NCBI GenBank assembly: GCA_963277665.1
Contig: OY728125.1
Coordinates: forward strand, 1,718,346,889 to 1,718,410,888
Direction: 5' to 3'
DNA: 64,000 nucleotides
Source: Viscum album
Lineage: Eukaryota > Streptophyta > Magnoliopsida > Santalales > Viscaceae
Below the pieces are notes generated by a model that was given only the letters and a program-made list of their open reading frames with translations, was not told the DNA's origin and searched no databases. A program made the translations under genes and the position numbers. Shown in pieces: positions 1 to 11,879 of this stretch. Numbering within the stretch: position 1 is the stretch's first letter; every line of letters begins with the position of its first letter.

Positions 1-1055
1 TAATCCTGAGGGGATGCTTCTTGGATGTACTTAGGAAACATAATAAAGCCATTTAATGGACCCTATTTGATATTCATGAGATTATCCCACTTATTGGGAC
101 TCATAGGATTGTTCTAGAATCGGATTCAAAGCCATGTATTCAACCTCAATGGCGACTCAATCCTAATCTCATGGAAGTAGTGAGAAAATAACTACTAAAT
201 TTTTTAAAATCTGGTATCATGCATCCCATAACTGATAGGGAGTGGGTCAACCCAACCCAAGTGGTTCCCAAGAAGGCACGAATCATAGTGATAACCAATA
301 AAGATGAAGAGATTCTTCCAACTAGGGTGATTAGTGGATGGAGGGTCTTCATTGACTATAGGAAGCTAAACTCATTCATCAAGAAGGACCATTTCCCTCT
401 TTCCATTCATTGTCCAAGTCCTTGAGAGAGTGGCAGGTCATGCATTCTACTGTTTCATAGATGGGTACATGGGGTAAAATAAAATTGAGGTCTCCCTAGA
501 GGATCAAGGGATGACTACATTCACATGTCCCTTAAGAACCTTTTCCTTCTAACAGATTCCCTTCGGGTTATGCAATGCCCCTGGAACCTCCTTATAGTGC
601 ATGATGGGAATATTCTCATACATGGTAGGGGATTTTCTTGAGGTCTTCATGGATGACTTCTCCGCCTTTGGGGATACACTTCAGGGATGTCTTAGGAATG
701 TGGATAGAGTTTTGTCCCGACGTGAAGAAATGAATCTAGTCATAAACTGGAAAAAATGACATTTCATGGTTAAACATGGATTATTTCTTGGCCATATAGT
801 CTCGGGTAGGTGGATTGAAGTTAATAAAGAAATGGTTGACATCATTTGTCACCTTCCATCACCCAGAACAATTAAAGAAGTGGTTTTTTTATTAAGACAT
901 GTTGGTTTCTATAGAAGAGTCATCAAGGACATTAGTTCAATCTCTCGTCCCCTTTGTGCTCTACGAGTAAAGGATGTCCATTTGTTTGGACAGAAAGTTT
1001 TGAGAGTTCATTATAAACCCTTAATTAATCTCTCAACTCTCCCCCCAGTATGAAA
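1..1055 (+). pseudogene. Ty3/gypsy reverse transcriptase remnant
   Basis: Conceptual translation across shifting frames gives a recognisable plant gypsy RT. The finger region carries VVPKKARIIVI and IDYRKLN (351-371). A block around 451-600 keeps FYCFIDGY and IPFGLCNAPG. The catalytic box reads VFMDDFS (643-663), so both aspartates of the family's xxDD box are kept. The connection follows with FLGHIVSG and FYRRVIKDISSISRPLCAL (766-960). The function in an intact element is copying genomic RNA into cDNA in the virus-like particle. In-frame stops (for example near 189, 424 and 757) and at least two frame changes make it non-functional. The 5' end of pol lies outside the window. It is followed without a gap by the RNase H remnant. 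Confidence 0.85.
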
Positions 1056-1500
1056 TATCCTAATTGGAACCTTCCTTTCAAACTTATGTGTGATGACAAT
1101 GACTTTTCTATTGGAGCTGTGTTATGACAACGTTGCAATAAAACTCTTTATGTCATTTCTTACAAAAGAAAAACCTTAAAGGATTCACAAATCAACTACA
1201 CCACCACTAAAAAAGTGTTTATTTCTATCATATTTGCATTAGATAAATTCAGGTCCTATCTCTTCGGATCACCCATCATTGTATTCACTGACCATTCATC
1301 CCTTAAATACCTTTTCCAAAACCAAGATGCCAAGGAAAGACTAATTAGGAGGGTCCTTCTCTTATAATAATTTGAACTCACAATCAATGACCAAAGGGGT
1401 GTTGAAAATGTTGTTGCAGATCAGCTCTCTATGACGGAATTCAAAGACAAATCAAATCACCTTTCTATGTCTGATTCATTTCTTAATGAATACCTATACT
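1056..1500 (+). pseudogene. Ty3/gypsy RNase H remnant
   Basis: One frame stays mostly open from about 1056 to 2040 and covers RNase H and the start of integrase. It reads FKLMCDDNDFSIGAVL at the beginning of the domain (first acidic residue in CDD), then YVISYKRKTLKDSQINYTTT around 1147-1210, and VFTDHSSLKYL from 1281, where the aspartate of TDH is the conserved acidic residue of gypsy RNase H. In an intact element this domain removes RNA from RNA:DNA hybrids during reverse transcription. Stops near 1126 and 1366 break it. It is continuous in frame with the following integrase half, which supports a former Gag-Pol polyprotein. Confidence 0.85.
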
Positions 1501-1559
1501 ATGTGAGTGATTGTCCTTGGTATGCTGACATAGCCAACTTCTTAGTTACATGAGTAATT

Positions 1560-2817
1560 CCAAAATTCTTAGGGTCTCAAGCTCGAAGGAAATTATTTTC
1601 TGATGTTAGAAACTATGTGTTTGATGATACATACCTCTATAGGTTTTTCCCTGACCAAGTCATTAGGATGTGTGTCCCTAAATTTTAATAGGAGTCCATC
1701 CTTAAACTATGTTATAGTGAGGCATGTAGAGTTCAATTTTTATCTAAGAAAACTTCTGCTAAGTTTCTTCAGTGTGGTCTCTTCTTGCCTACCATCTCAT
1801 GGGACTCCTACACATTTTTTCAAATTTGTCCTAAGTTTCCACAAGTAGGGTCAATCACAAAAAGGATTCAAATACCACTCACTCCCATTTTAGTGACTGA
1901 AATCATTGACTATTGGGGAATCGATTTCATGGGTCCCTTCCCAAACTCTAGGGGATACATCTACATCATATTAGCTATTTATTATGTCTCAAATGGGGTT
2001 AATTCCTTCCCACTAAGTCTAACGACCATAATGTTGTGATCTAATTTCTGAAAGAGCATATATTTATTCAATTTGGAATTCCTAGGCCTATAGTTAGTGA
2101 CCGAGAAACCCATATCTGCAACCGTCCATTCTCTTCACTCATGTGTAAGTATTGGATTTCTCACAAGGTTTCCACTGCATACCATCCTTAAACCAATGGT
2201 CAAGGTGAGATAAAAAATAGGCAGATTAAGAATATTCTTGAAAAAACGGTCCATACTTATAGGAACGATTGGTCCGAGAAACTCTCAGATTCTCTTTGGG
2301 CATATCATACAACCTAAAAATCAATCCTAGGAATGTCACCATATAGGTTGGTTTATAAACAAGCATTCCATTTACCTGTTTAAATTGAGCATAAGGCTTT
2401 TTGTGCAATTAAGAAAATAAATTATGACCTCTCATTGGCCAGAACAAAAAGGAAATTAGATCTCAATGAACATGAGGAACTATTGATGGAGGCTTATGAA
2501 AATTCAAGGATCAATAAATATAGAGTTCTAACCTTCCAATCAAGGAATATAAAAGTCAAAAATTTTGAATTGGGAAAATTCGTGCTCTTGTATAGTTCAA
2601 AACATCATTGACACCCATGAATGTTAAGGTCTAGATGGTCAGGTCATTTCATAGTGCCTCATGTGTACCCCCATGGGGATGTAGAGGTTTAAGATCCCAC
2701 AAGTGTTAAAATTTTCAAGGTAAATGGTCAAAGGATAAAACCATTCGTTGAATCATTCAATAAACAAGAAACAGAGGTTGAGTTAACTGATCCATCCTAT
2801 GATCCAGGAAAATGTTG
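1560..2817 (+). pseudogene. Ty3/gypsy integrase remnant with DDE triad still readable
   Basis: The N-terminal zinc-binding region is badly decayed (only ICPKFPQVGS near 1815-1850 recalls its CC half). The catalytic core is clear: YWGIDFMGPF with the first Asp at 1923-1925, IVSDRETH with the second Asp at 2099-2101, and NGQGE with the Glu at 2207-2209. The second Asp and the Glu are separated by 35 residues, the classical D,35E spacing. A frame change lies between about 2030 and 2081. The C-terminal part has [24 protein letters not shown] and a tail KVNGQRIKPFVESF, ending at a stop near 2815. An intact protein would insert element cDNA into the chromosome. Several stops (about 2189, 2316, 2382) show that this copy is dead despite its intact triad. 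Confidence 0.87.
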
Positions 2818-3211
2818 ATAGATTTAGGACCCATGTCTAGCTAACGATGTTAAACAAAGCGCCGCATGATAGGAAACACATTGTTTTCAAATTTACAAGC
2901 ATTTTGTTGTTTTAATCAAATTTATATTTCAAATATGATTAATGAATCATTTGAATATTTTAAAAATAATAAAAAATAGATTTTTGACCTATTCATCTAT
3001 TATGAGTGTTTATGGGTATGAAAGTGGAGTTCTTTATTCATCTGTGTCACGTGGTGTGATACTTGAGTAATCCCTTACCCAGAAATTTAAAATGAATACA
3101 AAGGATCATCGGTTAATTTTATTTTTATGTGTTTGTAGGTTAAAATAAAAATAAAAATAATAATTATAATAAAATTAAAAGGCCACATCATAGGGTGTGG
3201 GGAAACCCCCT

Positions 3212-3292
3212 TGACAACTAGCGAAGCCATGGGGACTCGAACCCGGGACCGAAGGGAGACAGGGGCGTGCGCTTACAACTGACCTACGACTT
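3212..3292 (-). repeat. tRNA-derived (SINE-head-like) sequence
   Basis: Read on the minus strand, this stretch has a TAGGTCAGTTG segment resembling a tRNA D arm/A box and, about 45 bases on, GGTTCGAGTCC, a perfect match to the RNA polymerase III B-box consensus. It is locally GC-rich within an AT-rich surround. The T stem has only about three good pairs and I cannot build an acceptor stem, so it is not a functional tRNA. It may be the head of a tRNA-derived SINE, or a tRNA-like patch carried by the Athila 3' region. No obvious A-tail or target duplication was found. Confidence 0.55.
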
Positions 3293-3580
3293 ATTGTGCA
3301 TCCTTATTCTATAATTTTTATATATATACTTATATTTTACAATCTTTATTACATAAATATATATATAAATATAGTTTTTTGATTATTTTTTTGTTTTTCC
3401 TTTTTTCCATGAGTGAATTATCAGAGTGAAATCGATATCATGGGATTACAAGGGAGAAACAGGAATTTGAACATCAACCACCCGGTGGCTTCATTCTAGG
3501 ATCCTCATTTTCAATTCACTTTTTGATCTCTTATTCTCTGCCTCTACACCCTTCTAAATTTTCCCTTCTTTAAACACTTG

Positions 3581-3608
3581 GGACAATGTTATTTTATGTT
3601 GGGGGGGA
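3581..3608 (+). other. Internal G-rich polypurine-like tract
   Basis: The run GGACAATGTT followed by TTATGTTGGGGGGG resembles a motif found downstream of integrase in Athila/Tat elements. It lies about 1 kb before the LTR and so may be an internal (central) polypurine tract rather than the primer of plus-strand synthesis. The identification rests on the motif alone. Confidence 0.5.
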
Positions 3609-4606
3609 TATAAAAAAATTTGCTTTTATGTCAAAAAAATGTATGATTTGAAAAAATCTATGCCTTAATGGAAGGAAAAATTTCTTAAACTTTGAACATG
3701 ATAATACACATTGAAACCATTGAAACTGAATATCAAATAATTTAGCTTGACTTGATTATAATTTTAATCCATGTCTGATTTCATGAGCATATACTTTGGA
3801 ATCTGTGGCTATCTAATGTGAAATGTCATCGGTTATATTTTCATCCAATTAAAAAAAAGAGATCACAACACACGTCCTATGGATAGTGGGGTATTATTTT
3901 GAGTTCATGGGGTCCCCAAAATATCAAGCATAGGATTGTTGATCTTTTTAGATTTAATTTTATTATTCAATAATTTTTTTAAAAAAACATTAAATTAGCA
4001 CCTAGAGAAATGAAATGACCTAATTTGTGGCTTTCGGCACTTCAGGATCGTGACTCCATAGTTGTCTGGCCCAGAGTTAGTAATTTTATCTCTATTTTTG
4101 GTAATATAATTTTTTTTAATGAGTTAACATGAGATGATTCTCGAGTTTGTGGGCTTCACTTGGTGCCCTAAGGTATTTGAGATTGGGAGTCATCGTCAAA
4201 GTCTCGCTACATTGGTTGAATTTTTTGAGTGCAATTTCAATTACAATGGAAAAATTTCAAAAAACAATTACAATAAAAAAATCTGAATATTAATCTTAAT
4301 ATTGATATGTGATTCCACCTAGTGCTTCCATAATTTCCTTCTTCAAAAAGATGAACCCCCATGTCTAATGTGATGTACAACAGATCATCACTCTTAATTG
4401 ATATTGGATGAAATATGGTGATGAATTTGAACAAAGGAATGGTCTTGTGATTGGGATATTTATAGGAAAATATAATCTATTAAAATGTTTTTATGGGATT
4501 CATGATTGTTTGGTATAAGGGTTTTTGTGATCATTGTGTATTAAATTGTTTTTGGAAAAGGGAATTCGAATTTAATATTGTTGAGATATATTTTGCTCGA
4601 GAATTG

Positions 4607-4625
4607 AAAAACTCAAGTTGGGGGG
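4607..4625 (+). other. 3' polypurine tract of the Athila-like element
   Basis: The sequence AAAACTCAAGTTGGGGGG directly abuts TGTGATTAGCC, the start of the LTR. A purine-rich tract immediately upstream of the 3' LTR is where plus-strand DNA synthesis starts in LTR retrotransposons. Its position fixes the LTR start at 4626. Confidence 0.7.
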
Positions 4626-5616
4626 TGTGATTAGCCACTAATTGAGGCCAATATTCATTTTTAATATATATAATATTCATGTTCATTATTATTCATAAAC
4701 ACCATTTTAGTGCATTTTACTCTTTGAACATCATTTCACATTATGATTGTAATTCAATCTTAAAATGAAATATTATGTGGTACATTTTTGAAAATCATCT
4801 AAAGTACCCAAAGATATTTATTTTATTTTCACATTTTATTTATAGGTTTCAAATTATATTGGGAACAATTAATACTTTTATAGTGTTGGAAGATCCACGT
4901 TGGAAGGCCACCACAATTGGATTTGATGCAAACAATTCTGGAGAAGGTAGATTGGACACCAGCCCAATAATGAGAATGTGGGTCCCCATATACAGGCCCA
5001 ATGAAGCAAAAATTTCGTGGGATGCCAGAAGATATATAGAGGAACAAATAATTCTTCACTATATAGTTCTAATTCAGCTTTTATAGTGGTTATTATGGCG
5101 GACCAATTTGGACACAAAATTATGGGCTAGATTCTGAGTCCCATGTGATCATCCCACCAAGTTAATCATATCTCATAAACCACATATTCTATTTGGATGA
5201 AATTTATACATAGAGTTAGGGTAAATGAGGATATTTATTTTGGTCTTCTATGTCCCACTCCAATGCAGCCACCTATAAGGTATTCCAGGTGCATCTGTTA
5301 GGTGGAAGCAAGCTGGCTGGAACCTCGGGTCCAGGGTGGAATAATATACTCTCTCTTAATTTTTTTCCCACCTACACCCACCACCATTAATTGAGGTGAC
5401 TTCCACTGTTTTAAGATCAACCCAGAGCTTCCAAATTTCATATTTAAATAAGTGTAGGTAGAGGAGTTGTGGATCCCTGGAGGTTTTTTTCATTGTAATG
5501 TTATTATGCCGATTTTTCTTTGTAACGTTCTTATTTCTCATGTAAGTTGTTTAAATCACCTTAGTTCATAATAAAATTTCTTCCTTTCCTATTATTATAT
5601 TTTTCATCATATCACA
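4626..5616 (+). repeat. 3' LTR of the Athila-like element
   Basis: The LTR starts TGTGATTAGCC right after the polypurine tract. The proposed end is ATCACA at 5611-5616, the inverted complement of TGTGAT, giving 991 bp. Inside are a possible TATA-like TATATAGAGG near 5034 and a poly(A) signal AATAAA at 5570-5575, about 40 bases before the end, as expected when R/U5 is short. The open frames at 4775-5086 (+) and on the opposite strand lie wholly inside the LTR and are not genes. The 5' LTR is outside the window, so neither its length nor a target duplication can be confirmed; the right boundary is inferred from the terminal inverted hexamer. Confidence 0.65.
5570..5575 (+). promoter_or_regulatory. 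Candidate LTR poly(A) signal
   Basis: A canonical AATAAA sits about 40 bases before the inferred LTR end, in the same orientation as the element. It fits the usual R-region polyadenylation signal of an LTR retrotransposon, but AATAAA is common by chance in such AT-rich DNA. Confidence 0.4.
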
Positions 5617-7500
5617 TTGAAATTTTTTCCTTATGGTGTGAATTTATTCACAACATACCTTGTGAAATTCTTCACAAAACGATGGAGTGATTGCATTATT
5701 TTTTTTGTTTTTTTACTTTTCCAATTCCTACCTCATGAGTCTACTTTCCCCTTAAATTGAAACCATAAAATCTATAGAGGAATAACTCCTTTATGGGTTG
5801 ATACAAAAGAGTAGAAAGGGACTAGTTAGGTTGTTATTTCTCACACTATTAATTTCTAATCACTTCTTTTAATTGAGATTTTGTTTGAAGATCTTAAAAC
5901 TCTTTCATCCTAGTTAAATTTAAGGCTGCACACATTAAGTGCCAATACAAACCTTTACCATGAAGTGCTCAAAACATTGATCCTTCAAATGTATAGGTGA
6001 TTAGTATTAAAGGGAGTGGGTATTAAACCAGTAAGTGATGATGTTGTTTTACCTTCTTAAATTAACTCATCTCAAATATAAAAAATTGAAATCATTAAAA
6101 AATGGATTCATCCAATTCCCCCGAGCGAGAAACTTGGATCAACTCATTATTATAATTTTAATTAACTTAAATCTATTAGTGATATATTTAAAACGAATTT
6201 AAATGAACCCATGTTGGACACTTCATAGACAAAAAAATCCATATAATGTATGTGTCTGTAGGTTACTTCTTAGGTATCTGAGGATTCGACATCCCAAGCT
6301 AGACTACAAGGACCGTTCTACCTTCTTCTGATGGGTAAATTTGAACATGAATCAATTATTAAAGTTTATTTTTATTATATATTTTTTAATATAATATTTT
6401 ATATTGTGATGATAGGTTAATTTATAATGGATATCAATTTATATGTTAGGATCATTATAAAAATTAATTTTAATGGAGGCACCCAAATTTGTATAATGTT
6501 TTTGTTCATTATATGTATTGTTATCATCAATTTGGTTGTATTTTTATTTACACCATACATTAAATTTTTTAAGAATTTTAGATTCATGAAATAAGTGAAG
6601 GGATCATTGTTTAATTTCATAGAGATCTAGGTTTCTTTGACAATGTTATGAAATTCAATAACAGATGTCTATGAATTATTAAAAATAAGTTTTAGGAAAG
6701 GATTTTATCTTTTAGTTTTGAGACATATTAAAACCGGTTGGTAGTATAAATATAATATGGGAAGGTTAATGCCCTATCCTGTTACTATATCTTCTCAAAA
6801 AATATTGATATTAAATGTTATAATTGATAGAATAATATATGATTATTTTAATGACCATTTTTAGATATATATGGCCTATGTTTTTCTGGTCATTATCCTT
6901 AGATTGACCATGTTCTCTATCATTATCCATTATAACATGGTAGTTAGAATTATCTTCCATGTATATATTTTAACATTCCACTAATATTATCTAAATAAAA
7001 ATTTTACATTTTTAGGGACATTTTCCTATTACATTCCCTCTTTTTAAGAGGAATTTTTATTAACCCTTTTGATGATCTGAATCTCCCAAAAATGAATTTT
7101 CAAACTTCCAATATTGATTTTTGATGTTAAATTTAAAATTAAAAGTATGCAATTTCTTAAGAAACTTTTTATCATAATGAGATGGTAGCTTATTTTTTTG
7201 CACCTCCATCAGATCTATGTCAAGTTATTTATGTGTTCAATGTATCTCCCCTAAGGAAATACAATCCTAACCCTAATCATTTTCCAATCATAGAGGTAGT
7301 ATAACATGGGAATGATCATTTAGACGAAGAAAAAAACATTGAGATTCTATATGATAGGGAGACTTTTTTTTAAAATATGATCACTCACCTGGTTAATGTT
7401 TTGTGGAAGCCCACTTATTTTATAAATCTATATGGGAGCCTAAAGATGTGATGACATGTATATATCCTCATATATTTGTATCTAAGTGAATATTTTTTAG
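5617..7500. other. AT-rich stretch without identified features
   Basis: I see no coding frame with recognisable motifs, no structured RNA and no clear repeat unit. If the inferred end of the Athila LTR is wrong, the first few hundred bases could still be LTR. The small minus-strand open frame at 6417-6620 consists of low-complexity AT-rich codons and is not supported as a gene. Confidence 0.4.
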
Positions 7501-9650
7501 GTATAAATTTATTTAATGGGAATTAGAATGTACCACCACATTATTTTACTACATGTATCTTTATATTAATAAATTTAATCTATTCAATATCTTCTATTTC
7601 ATAAAAAAATTATTCCAAAAATGAACCCTAAAGTATTATTATTTTAACAAGACTATTAAATTATAACCATTAATTTTTTTTAATGAATAGTATTACCCAC
7701 ATTATGAAATATGTACTTTTCAAAATCATTGTTAATGTATTATCTAATTGTTTTTTAATATGTAGATAATTTTTATTAAATTCATTTTGTTATATATATA
7801 TATATTTTCCAGAAAAATTGTATTTTTATTTCATTTTATGGGAAGAAAATATAAATAATTATTGAATATTTAGATAATTTATTTCATATAATTAAAAAAA
7901 ATTTGTACTCATCAGGTAAAAATTATTTTAGTTTGTGTTTTTTTTTTATTTTTTTGAAATGTTAATTTTCTTGGGGAATAATACAAAGATAATTAATTTT
8001 CTAAAACACTCATTTTAAATATATTTAAATGTAAATTTATGAATTTAAATTGATATCAATGAAAAATATGCACATTATAGTTAGATATTATTTAATTAAT
8101 CACATTTAAATTATATTTTTACATTATTTTATAATAAGTGCATTTTTGGGCATAAAACATTATTTTTCAATGAAATTTATTTAGTTTAATATTGATAGTT
8201 TAATTTTAAATGAAAGTTTTCCATCTCCTATATTTTTAAATTCTAAAAATCTTCTTCATATTCTTATGTAGGGGGTGTTAATTAGGTTATATGATCATTT
8301 TCATTTTTAGGCATAAAAAATTTATCATGGTATAAAACGAATTATTGCAATATATGTAAAATAATGTAGTAGTTAAAATCCAACAAGAAAAATTCTTAAA
8401 ATTAATAAAAACTACATCATTAAATGTGTTTTTGTTTGTTTTCATACCTTAATAATACTATAAGACATTAACTATAATCACTATTTATCGCAACAATTTC
8501 CACCCAATAATGGTCAGATTTAAAAATAAAATATTCATTACTTAATCACTTAAAACCATCCCACCTCAAATATAAATAACACCAATATCCACCCCATTTC
8601 CCCTCCCAAATATTTCATTATTTTAAAATATATCTGAAAAACTCACCCCCACTACCTCCATGTTGATTTTTTAATGTTCTCAACCGAACTCCATTTCGAG
8701 GTTTATTAAGGGTTGGTTTAAAGAGATCATATTAAAGAGGTAACTTTCTCTAACTGACAATCTAAATTTATTTAAATCTTCATCATTATCTTAACCTAAT
8801 TTATCCTTAAAAAAATACTTATAATATATATACTTTAATTATACATTTATAATGGTATATCTTATATCCAGAATTTTTCTCATCTCCTCTTATTCAAGGA
8901 AATTAAACTGTTTTCCAAATTTGGGAGGTTCACCATATCCATGTATAATGATTTCAAATTGTCCATTCCCTCATTAAATTCTAGTATTAAAAGTATTATT
9001 CTGATGTAATATAATTTTAATATGTATATTATAAATTATTTCATGTTATGGAACTAATATATTGGCATAATATTAAGTAAAATGAATCTAGTTCATGATG
9101 ATCAGGAAAATCACCAAAATAAAGTAAAAAATTACTATTAACGTTTTATAAAATCATTCATCCTCATACTATGAATAAAAAACGATACAAGGGACCATTT
9201 AAACTTTGGTATGATCATGATAACCCATTCATTTCACTTCATATTTTTTATCTCCATTTTAAATAAATATCCATTATTATACCAAAATGAACCAACCATG
9301 TATCTATGAATGAAAATGACCTGAAACAATTTAAATTATAAATATTATTATTGTATGGGAGGTAATATTTTGGAAAATTATCACATAAAGTACTATAAAA
9401 AATAACAGTCTTCTAGAATGAATTAATAACATTCATTAATCATTTATTGGTGAGGATATTGTATAAAAAATAATAGGGAACCATGAGGAAAGAGTTTCTT
9501 GTCTCGCATTCACTAATGTGATATATTCGATTATTTGATAATTTTTTATTATGTGTTGTATATATAAATCCCTTTAATTTATAATATCATGAACTATATT
9601 ATCTCAATGGGATTTAATGTTTAATTTCATGATTATTAATTTTTTGGGAA
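7500..9650 (+). repeat. Family P LTR-like repeat, copy 1 (most diverged)
   Basis: By eye this stretch aligns weakly with the two better copies at about 11880-14240 and 18600-20970. The best anchors are an AATGGT-containing block about 70 bases upstream of a TATA-like TATAAATAAC (8571-8580), followed by a C/T-rich stretch and then a region around 8810-9000 matching the later copies. The orientation is taken as + because the TATA-like box precedes the pyrimidine-rich leader. Both ends are approximate and no target duplication was found. Confidence 0.35.
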
Positions 9651-11879
9651 ATAAGATTTGACAGATTACAATGCTATAAGGGAATTCCTTACTCAACATC
9701 TATTCTTTGGTGTAAAATACTTCTTCATTGATGGTTCCTTGTTAATATTATGTGTGAAATGAATTTTTATTATGTTATGTTATATGTACACTTTTTTATG
9801 TGGATTTATAGGTGACACACATAATAGATTTACCTTAATAATGCTCAATACAATGATATGATATTTATAAGAGAAATTCTTTTAAATATTTCCCTTAAAA
9901 ATACCCTTTTCATCAATATCCATGTTTTTTAAAATTGTATAAATTTTTTGATTCTAACCCCTTACGATTTTTTATGTTACTTTTACTCATTTTTCTATTT
10001 TCAAATTTTTTTTTTGGAATATAATCTATTTTTTTATTTTCTAAATTATGTAATTTTTTACTTTTTCGAAAAAAAACCATTGAAGAATTTTTTTACATAT
10101 GTGACACAAATTGATTTTCATACCATTATAATTATTTAATTATTTTATTTATATTTTAATTGATAACAATTTTATTCACTAAAACTAATTTCCTTTATTA
10201 TTTAATGACACATTAAAAATTAAATATTTGTATAGGGAATAGTTTTTTTCAAAAATTATTTCAAGTGACCATTAAAAAATATTTTCTATATAAGATAAAA
10301 TTATTTGATGTCAAATATTATTTATTAGGGATATTGTTTGAGAATAATATACTTATTATTTTTAGAGATTGATCATATTAATGATGGAATTATATTTATG
10401 AATCCCATTTCTTTTAATGGGTTTGGGTGTGATGAATTTTTATTATTATTATGGAACAAAAATGTATTATTTTCATCATGAAAAATGTGAGACTTATTTT
10501 TACCACTAATTTATTAGGTATAGATTTTTATATCATAAGATAACAGTTGGAAACAAGTCAATGGGTTGATACAGTATGCAAAATAGGTTCATCATAATCT
10601 ATTTTGGGAAATATATGTGTCTTGATCAACTATAGGGATTGTTTTTGTAGTGAACCTTGTCCACTATGATAAATAGAGAAATGAAATAATTCAACTATAA
10701 TAAAAAGAGATACCACTGGGGATGGTGGTTTATCCTTCCCAAGACCATTATCTAATCATATACATCCCTTAGAAGTTTTATAAATGATGATTGACTACTT
10801 ATGGATGTATTTTTATTGCTTATTTTTTGTACCATTCGAGGTATAATGAAAAAGTTATTCCCTAATGAATCGTGTTTTATTATGATTAATTAATTATAGA
10901 CCTTTATAATTTTTTCAAGGAATCATGATTTAGATCATTTATATTAAGGGTATAATTTTCAAATTTTATCTTCATGTTTTTAGGTGTTTATTCTTATGTT
11001 ATGATTGATATTTCTATTTTTTACTCTCATTGAGAAACTAAGATCCTTGTCATATTATTCTTATTATCCTAAAGGCATAGATAAATATATTAAGACTGAT
11101 TTATCAAAAAGGGATATTATTATGATTAAATAGGAGGGATACAATGTGGAAATTTTATGAACCACGTGTTTATGATTCCATGTTTCCAAAGACACTAAAC
11201 CCATAGAGTTATATCATGGTATACTTATGTTTTTAATGAATATTCACTAATATACATATATTATCTATGTATGAGAAGAGTGGGTCATTATATCATTGAG
11301 TGATGTAATCAAAATAGATTCTTATTTTTTATGTATTGGATCTAATTCTCCTTTGGTATATATTTATATCCATCATTGCATTTTTTCTATTAGATCGATC
11401 CAATAATATAATGATTTTAGTAAATTCATTTAATATCATCAATTAGTTCAACATGAAAAGAATATGTTAAATATATATTCTACCATATTTATTCAATTGG
11501 ATACTGAGAGACACTAACATGGGTTTCTAAAACAGCCTAGATCCCACAAGTTAGCTAGTGAGCTCCATAATTTTGTTGGTGGGAGTGATAGGGATATAAG
11601 AACTACATCAAGCAATATTGGTTTGTTGTCGATCATCTACCAGTTCATTGGTGATGTTATTATATGGGTTCTTATGAAATATAATTCCACTATACCTTAT
11701 ATTAATTAAATTTATTTTTTATTTTCTATTAGTATATTTAATATTTTACATTTGAAATACTGAAGAATCAGAAGTTAGAAGAACCATAATATAATGGAAT
11801 AAAAAAACACATAAGTGGTTCAACAAAGATTATTTTGTTAAATTTATATAACGTCATAGCTTTTTTAGGAACTTAATAT
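9651..11879. other. AT-rich stretch without identified features
   Basis: This segment lies between family P copies 1 and 2. The open frame at 9948-10139 is low complexity (Phe/Tyr/Leu from T-rich codons) and is not supported as a gene. Part of the segment may be internal sequence of a family P element, but I recognise no gag or pol motif. Confidence 0.35.

Larger units (their letters stand above)
2818..4625 (+). other. Non-coding 3' region between integrase and 3' LTR
   Basis: About 1.8 kb of AT-rich sequence without a convincing reading frame separates integrase from the 3' LTR. Athila elements commonly carry such a region, sometimes with an env-like ORF; I see no protein-like frame here. 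It contains a tRNA-derived patch (about 3212-3292, minus strand), one G-rich tract at 3581-3608 and a second just before the LTR. The open frame at 4237-4434 on the minus strand has no recognisable motif and is best taken as chance. Confidence 0.6.
1..5616 (+). mobile_element. Decayed Athila-like Ty3/gypsy LTR retrotransposon, 3' part
   Basis: A + strand element enters from the left edge, so its 5' LTR, gag and protease are outside the window. In order it shows reverse transcriptase, RNase H and integrase remnants, a long non-coding 3' region with G-rich tracts, and a 3' LTR beginning TGTGAT right after a GGGGGG tract. The pol order RT-RNaseH-IN is diagnostic of Ty3/gypsy. The RT wording (IDYRKLN, VFMDDF) and the large non-coding space between integrase and LTR fit the Athila lineage. 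Many stops and frameshifts show that it is old and cannot be autonomous. The element class is seen directly in the sequence; the lineage is inferred from known family features. Confidence 0.85.

Noticed and set aside
3212..3292. Functional tRNA gene
   Set aside because: The B box is good, but the T stem pairs poorly and no acceptor stem or convincing anticodon arm can be built.
4775..5117. 103-residue + strand frame and overlapping minus-strand frames
   Set aside because: They lie wholly inside the Athila LTR, overlap each other on opposite strands and resemble no known protein.
9948..10139. Small protein gene
   Set aside because: Phe/Tyr-rich low-complexity translation of T-rich DNA, with no motif or promoter context. 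Similar short frames across 6000-36000 and 43000-54000 were rejected for the same reason.
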